The notes below the pieces were generated by a model. The model saw only the letters and a list, made by a program, of their open reading frames with translations, was not told the DNA's origin and did no database searches. 12,614 nucleotides of DNA from the NCBI GenBank assembly GCA_026770585.1, contig MU647021.1, forward strand, positions 50,306-62,919, given 5' to 3'. Source of the stretch: Baffinella frigidus (taxonomy: Eukaryota > Cryptophyceae > Cryptomonadales > Baffinellaceae). The translations under genes were made by a program, and so were the position numbers. Numbering within the stretch: position 1 is the stretch's first letter; each line of letters opens with the position of its first letter. Below are positions 1 through 6,900 of this stretch, piece after piece.

Positions 1-110
1 CCCCAAACCCCAAACCCCAAACCCCAAATCCCAAACCCCAAACCCCAAACCTTAAACCCTGAAACCCTGAAACCCTGAAACCCTGAAACCCGGAAACCCT
101 AAACCCCAAC
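1..110. repeat. Telomere-like block, CCCCAAA then CCCTGAAA
   Basis: Tandem CCCCAAA changes to CCCTGAAA and single CCCTAAA units. It ends 18 bp before the exon 1 acceptor and so is the 3' end of an intron, not a chromosome end. Confidence 0.9.
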
Positions 111-127
111 GGCCACACCCGAACCAG

Positions 128-304
128 GTTCTCGCTAGTCGTATGGGGCGCACCCTGGGTGCTCCTCTCAATCCAACGGCTGATCATCTCCCTCTCGATT
201 CGGGAGGCGAATGTCAAGGAAGTTGAACCCGTCTTCTGGGGAATGCATCTGCTTCCGCTTTTCGTTGGCGTCGTGCCCCTCTCGATCGCGCTGATGGCCT
301 TCCG
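128..304 (+). CDS. Exon 1: membrane helices 1 and 2
   Basis: The exon follows an accag acceptor and ends before gtcaac, leaving two bases (CG) of a split codon. It reads FSLVVWGAPWVLLSIQRL..., then a short charged loop (REANVKEVEP), then FWGMHLLPLFVGVVPLSIAL. These are two clear hydrophobic helices. GTG at 159 in the same frame is not a likely start, because the frame stays open and hydrophobic back to the acceptor. Confidence 0.65.
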
Positions 305-850
305 GTCAACCGCAAACCCGAACTCCGAAACAGGAAAATGAAAAACGAATCCCGGAACCCGAAACCCGAGAGCAGAAAGCAGAAACGCGAAACACGAATC
401 ACGAGACACGAAACACGAAATGGAACAGAAGTAAAAATAAATACGAAACACGAAACACGAATCCCGAATCCCGAATCCTGAATCCCGAGTCCCTGACCCT
501 AACTCCGAAATTCGAGATCCTAAACCTGAAACCCGAAACCAGGTCTCCGACGTTTTCCGAAAACGCAAGGGTGGCAACCCCACCCCAACCCCCAGCGATA
601 TAAACGAGTCCTTTTTGGAAAGGAATGGGCTAGGAGGGAATGGGCTAGGAGAAGGCAATATGTCCGAACAGCACCGCAACAGCGTGGAACAGTACCGGAA
701 CAGCACCCTGGAACAGCCTGGAACAGCACAGACGTAAAAAGTCACTCCGGCCACTTTTAAAATACGAAACACGGACTCCCCGTGCCACTAAGTCACGGAA
801 TTGCACTAAAACTGGGAAGGGGAGGTTAAACTGACCTAAACCTCAAACCA

Positions 851-908
<58 letters not shown>

Positions 909-3900
909 CACCCTAAAACCTAAAGCCTAAATCCTAAACCCTAAACCCTCAACTCTAAATCCTCAACCAAAGGTGCGGACGTTTATGGAGTGCTGGATGC
1001 TGATCGTGCCTCTGTGCTTATTCTTCGTAGTCATGTAAACCGCCCACCTCCAGTGAACTCTGGACAGATAAAAACGTCCAAGTCCAGATTCTGAATTTGG
1101 CTTCCAGTACAAATCTTTAAAGCTTCTGAACTGTTCCTGCCCGAACGGCAGCGGAAGCAATTACTCGATCTTTTTTAGAGAGTCAGGATTTGCGCACCCC
1201 AGGATTTGGATTTGATTTATTTCCCAGGATTTGGTATTCGACTTTTCTCAGAAAGAGGGAACATCAAATCCTGGCGAGGATATCAACGCCCTTTCGTGCC
1301 ATGCTAGGGGTGGGGTTTTGTGTCGTGTTGGTGCAATGACGAGGCTAAGATAGCACCAGTCGTGGCACAATAATCAGGCCTACCCTAGCACGAAAACTGC
1401 TGCTTTACTATGAATGGTATGATTCGAGTGTGTGGTAATTTTCGCTGGCCCAGAAGTAACTGATTAATCAATACTTAATCTCCGTGAAAAGATTGGTTAA
1501 TTGCTTTCACCCTCTCTATCACACAAAAAGGTGATTCAAGATGAATCGGAATCCGCACAACTCAAAAGGCTACGATGACCATTTTTGAACGCTGATTGGA
1601 TCCTTTTCTTCTGGTCGAACCGGGAATGGTCACGTACCCCCCCCGGATATGCGGGGAGCTAGGTTCATCGCATTGTTTTGAGTGGTTTCCCCTTAATGCG
1701 ATCTGAAAAGACGCAAGGCCTTTCTGCAGGATGAGTTCCAGTGTCCGCCTATGGTGGGAGTTGAAAGAAACTAGACCCTAAACCCTGAACCCTAAACCCT
1801 TAGGTTGGACGAGATGGCGATCGTCGTAGTCTGGGCGTACAGTTCAATCATGCTGCAGGTGCAAAAACATCCCAACCCTAAACCTTAAACCCCAAACCGT
1901 AAATACTGAACCCTAAACCCTAAACCTTAAACCCAAACCCCTAAACCTTAAAACCCTAAACCCTAAACCCTAAACCCTAAACCATAAACCTTAAAACCCT
2001 AAACCATAAACCCTAAACCCTAAACCCTAAACCCTAAACCCTAAACCCTACACCCTAAACCCTGAACCCTAAACCCTGAACCCTAAACCCTAAACCCCAA
2101 ACCCTAAACCCTAAACCCCAATCCCGAGTCTCCGAGATCACAGTACCTCTTAGTATTGGTAATGCAAAAGGGGTAGTAAATTTCGCACCCAGAAAATTAT
2201 CGTGTTGATTGATTCGCTGGATGAGAGCAACCTTCATTTCGAGCACTCTCCACACGCGTTCAGTTCATGGTTCTGCGTCATAAGTTCAATGAGGTCTCTT
2301 TTCTGTACGAGAGCGGGGGGGGAGGGGGTTAGGGTTCAGGGTTCAGTTTGTTTTGTGTCAGTTTAATATTAACCTCTTCTGGCAATCGTTTCTGGCAGTG
2401 TTCGAGCACGTAGCTGCCGCGGCGCAAACTCACCGCATCGGTCTTGCTCCACATCGCGGCGATCCAGCCCTTGTCATAGCTGAACAACGGCGGCGAGAGC
2501 TAATCCGAGGCTACTGCCGACGGCGAAATAAATGCCACTAAATTTCTGAATCTTTTCTGGCAATCGTTTCTTGCAGTGCTCGAGCACGCAGCTCCCGCTG
2601 CGCAAGCTCGCCGCATCGGTCCTGCTCTACATCGCGGCGATCGTCACGGGGTTGTTGGGCGTTGGGGCCAACGGGACACGCATTGGCGCTGACCCAGGTC
2701 CTTTCTTCTTCTTCTTCTTTTTCTGTTTCTTCTTCTTCTTTGTTTTTTTAATTGCTCTAAAGCCTTGAGATGAGTGATCAAACCCCAAACCCTGAACCCC
2801 GCACCCTACGCCAGAGTTCGTAACCAGCCGGAAATTCGAGACTGTGTGGGAGGCGATCCCGTACGCGCTACTCTTCACTGCTGGAGGCCTCATCACTCCC
2901 ATCACCATCACTGTACACCCGAATCTCTGAACCCCGAACCTTGGATCCTGAGTCCCAACCCGAAACCTGAAACCTGAACTGCGATGGCTCTTCACGGCCG
3001 GGGGGCTTTTCACGCCCATCACAATCACGGTGCCGTCCCACTCCCCTACCCAAACTTCTGACCTGCTCCCCTCGTTTCCTCAAACCCCGAAATCCGAAAC
3101 CCGAAACCCGATGGCCCTGCGTTTGACCGCCGGGGGGCTCTTTACGCCCATCACCATGACTGTGCTGCCCCCCTCCCCTACCCAAGCCCCTGAATCCTAC
3201 CCTCGACTACAAATATTCTATACACCCGAATCCGTGAACCGAAACCCCTGAACCCGAATCCCTGAATCCTGAACCCGGAACTCGGAATCCGGAACCCGGA
3301 ACCCGGAACCTGAAACACGAAACCAAAAACCCGAGACCCGAGACCCGAAACCTTAAACCCTCAGCCCAAAACCTTCAGCCCTCAGCCCGAAACCCGAAAC
3401 CCGAAACCCGAAAGCAGGTGCAGCGGAACGGCAAGGAGCTGGCGCATGAACCCTGAAACTTTCACCTTAAACCCTAAATAAACTCTGAATATTCCCGAAC
3501 TAAACCCGAAACCCGAAAACCGAAAACCGAAACCTGAAAGCAGGTGCAAAGAAACGGCAAGGAGCTGGCGCGAAAAAAGCAGGTCCTCCAAGAGGTACGC
3601 CCCCCAAATAGGCGGACAAAAGAGGTACACCCCCTAAATAGGCGGACAAAAGAGGTACACCCCCCAAATAGGAGGACAAAATGCACATTGGTTTCTTGAA
3701 TAACCCGTAAGTGGATACGCCATAGGACCCTTTGGGCGGCAACTCGCAGGAGGGGGAGATACCAAGCCAGATTCTTGGTTAGAGCGGCCCCTTGAGCTGC
3801 AGCGGGCGGAGTCCTCTGCTCATCGTTGAATGAGTACGGCAGATCCGGTCCTTGCTTGGCAACGGCACGGGCTGACACCCACACGAGGCTACCTATGCGA

Positions 3901-6900
3901 ACAGAACAAATGTCGATTGTAAACGAGTGTAGTAATTTTTAGATGAAAAGCAGCGACTTTACACACGTCCGACCGCTCAGCGGGCGGAAACGTGATCATT
4001 TGCCCGCAAAACTTTAAAAGTCCGTTTTATTCTGTTCGCCTGGGTAGCCTCGTGTGGACCGACAATCCTCTTTGATGAATTGGAATTAACGGAATTGGAA
4101 GGGGTCGCCAAAAGTCGATTCCCCGGACTAAGGGGAAAGGTTTTACTTTTGGGATAGTTGACTTGCAAAATTTGCGTTCGGAAAGAGCCGAACACCCACG
4201 ACCAATATGGCGTGGTAGATCTAGGGCACAATGCAAAGATGTTTCTGGAATACCCCGTTGGTGGATACGCCATGCGACCCTACTGTAGGCAATCCGTAGG
4301 GACATGGGACAAAACACACCGAGATCCTTCCGCGGGGTTGCTTCCAGGAAAAGGTCTGTTCGCTCTCAGTACGGGGGATCGCTCGGCGTGTGTCGAGGGG
4401 TTGCCTCAGGTGCCGTTTCCGGCTCGCCCTCGTCACCTTCGTAAGGTTACGGACACGCGCACAGGTTACGGACACGCTCACGCTCACGCTCGAGACGGTG
4501 CAAAACCGTCAACCGTCAACCGTAAAACGTAAAACGTAAAACGTAAACCCAGACCCTGAGTAGAGGGTATGGACGAGCTGGAGCTGGAGACGGTCCTGCT
4601 CGCCACGCTGGTCCCCGCGGATATCTTAATCCTTACACCCTACACCCTGCAACTCTACACCCTGAACCCTACACCCTGAACCCTACACACCAGACCCCAA
4701 ACCCTAAACCCTAAACCCTAAGCCCTACCACCTCCGTACGTAAGGTTATGGACCACATCAACAGGTTATGAATGAACTGGAGCTCGAGACGGTGCTGCTC
4801 GCCGCGCTCGTCCCCGCTGACATCGTCACCCGACTGCTAAACGGCGAAGCCCTGATCGCGGATAGCTACGAAAAAGCCACGGTGACAGACTATTCTTAAG
4901 TTGATGTTCTGGTTTTGTGGGGCGAATCTGTCAACTTTTGAGCGTGAAAAGCGTATATCGTGACGCGGCTCCTCAGTGGAGAAGCTCTGATCGCTAACAG
5001 CTACGAGAAAGCCACGGTGCGGGGGTTACGGATCAGGATTCGGGATTTGGTTGAGGGTTGAGGGTTGAGGGTGTATGGTGAGGACTCGCAACCTAACATC
5101 GTCATGCGTCTCCTCCGCGGAGAAGCTCTGATTGCGGATAGCTACGAGAAGGCCACGGTAACAGACTATTCGTAAGTTGACGTTGAGTGTGTGTGGTACA
5201 CATCCGTCAACTTTGGAGCGAGGAAGACCCCTGACAACGCCACGGTTTGCGCCCCTGTGACAGAGTCTGGATTGCTTTACGAAACAAGCCCCCTCCAGCC
5301 TTGAACGCTGATAGCTACGAGGAGGCCACTGTGTAAGGGTTAGGGATCAGAGATCAGAGATCGGGTTCTCTTGCAGGAACCGTGCACCCTCTACCGTACA
5401 CCCGAACCCCAAAACCTGAATCCGCGAGAAAGGCTCTGTTCGTATACCTTGAGGAGGTTGATGCGACGATCTCGCTTTCAGCTGCTCCTAAATCCTAAAC
5501 CCTAATCCTGGACCCTAAACCCTAAGTCTGTGTCCAGGTTCTCTTCGTATACCTTGAGAAGGTAGATACGATGATTTATCTATCCCGTAAACCAAAAAAC
5601 CCAACCCTCAGTATGCGTGCAAACTCAACCCTGAAACCCTAAATCCGGAACAGGAGAATAATTAAACCCTAAAACCTATGTCCACATACAGGTTCTGTTT
5701 GTCTACCTTGAGGAGGTTGACACCATGATTTCGCTTTCAGCTGATCCTAAACACTATACCCTCATCCCTCATCCTAGACCCTAAAACCTATGTCCACATA
5801 CAGGTTCTGTTCGTCTACCTGGAAGACGTTGACACCATGATTTCGCGCTTCGGGGTCCAGCGCACGGTGAAAAACCCTCCAGACAATCCTTGAAATCACA
5901 TTCGTGTTTAAACTACATTTGGGCTTGGAATACATTTCGACAGGAACCCCTGTTCTCGAAACAGCGAATCTGATTTTGCGCTTTCAGCGCACGGTGTGAA
6001 CCCCGCCAGAGAATCTGATGTTTCAGGGGGGGGGGGAGGGTTTGGGGTTTAGGGTTTCTCAGTGATCCAAACGTAGATCGCCCACTTACGTCACGTCACG
6101 AGAGCCTTCTCGTCCGGAGTGAACGTCTTGAAAGCACCAAACTCTCAACGCTGACCTCCGAACAATAAACGGTAGATCCGCTAAGCCCTGCACCACGCAT
6201 GGGCAGGTTGTCTGGATCAACGCGGTCTACTCTGCCTTCGATGCGTGAGTCGCCCCTCGTGCCTGACCAACTCGAGGCTAGAAGAGGGAGTATTTTAAAT
6301 GTAGGGTTGTAAAATTTAGTACCAGTCACGGGCAGGCTTGGTCACGTATCTGGGGGAATTCCCCCAGATACGTGACCTAACGCAACTATTTGTGTGAAAA
6401 TTACTACACATCGGTCTACTTGTAAGGGACTTGTCAAGTTAATTTTTTTAAAATAGTCACATCTCTAGCCTCGAGTGGATCCTCAGCTTCACACCCGAAA
6501 TCCGAAACCCAAAAGTCACCCCTCGCACCTGACCCCTGAGCGCTGCACCCGAAACCCGAAACCCGAAACCCCAGACCTTAGACCCTAGACCCCAAATCCT
6601 CAACTCAAACTCCAAACCACAAACCACAAACTACAAACCACAAACACCAAACACCAAACCACAAACCTCAAACTCCAACTGCCGGGTGCCCGAAACCCTC
6701 ATCCCTAACCTGTACATCCTGAACCCCAACCCGCATCTGCAGGGTGGTAGGCAACGCGGCGACACTCACGAAGCTCGAGTCCTTCTCCAACTTCTTCATG
6801 GTCGTGTCCTTCGGAACTGCCTCCCCCGCCAGCGACACTGCGGTAATCCACGCTGGGTCATTACTGGGAATTTCAGAATGCAACCTCTCGTTTCGTGGTA

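Larger units (their letters stand above)
3751..4436 (+). other. Intron 7, unique sequence
   Basis: Apart from the inverted repeat and the 71-bp duplication, nothing recognisable is seen. Open frames on both strands here have no family features. Confidence 0.5.
6245..6742 (+). other. Intron 10
   Basis: Contains the fold-back element at 6270-6476 and a block of ccgaaaccc, caaaccacaaac and similar units (6496-6675) before the exon 11 acceptor. No extra exon seen. Confidence 0.6.

Noticed and set aside
1-110. A true chromosome end at the left edge
   Set aside because: The units are mixed variants, and the same kind of block recurs at many internal sites beside exons, in both strands.
838-2125. 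CRISPR-like array
   Set aside because: Repeats are 7-8 bp telomere-like units without spacers, in a spliced eukaryotic locus.
2627-3028. 133-codon minus-strand frame with poly-Lys
   Set aside because: It is antisense to the TTC tract and to the exon 6 copies, with no family features.
2868-3185. 105-codon minus-strand frame with repeats
   Set aside because: It is the antisense shadow of the three exon 6 copies.
3474-4317. Minus-strand frames of 80-136 codons
   Set aside because: They cover the 30-bp repeats and the 71-bp duplication; similar frames arise only because the DNA is duplicated. No recognisable protein.
4158-4532. 124-codon + strand frame (MTCKICVRKEPN...)
   Set aside because: No family features; it runs through an exon 8 scrap in a different frame and into CGTAAAA repeats.
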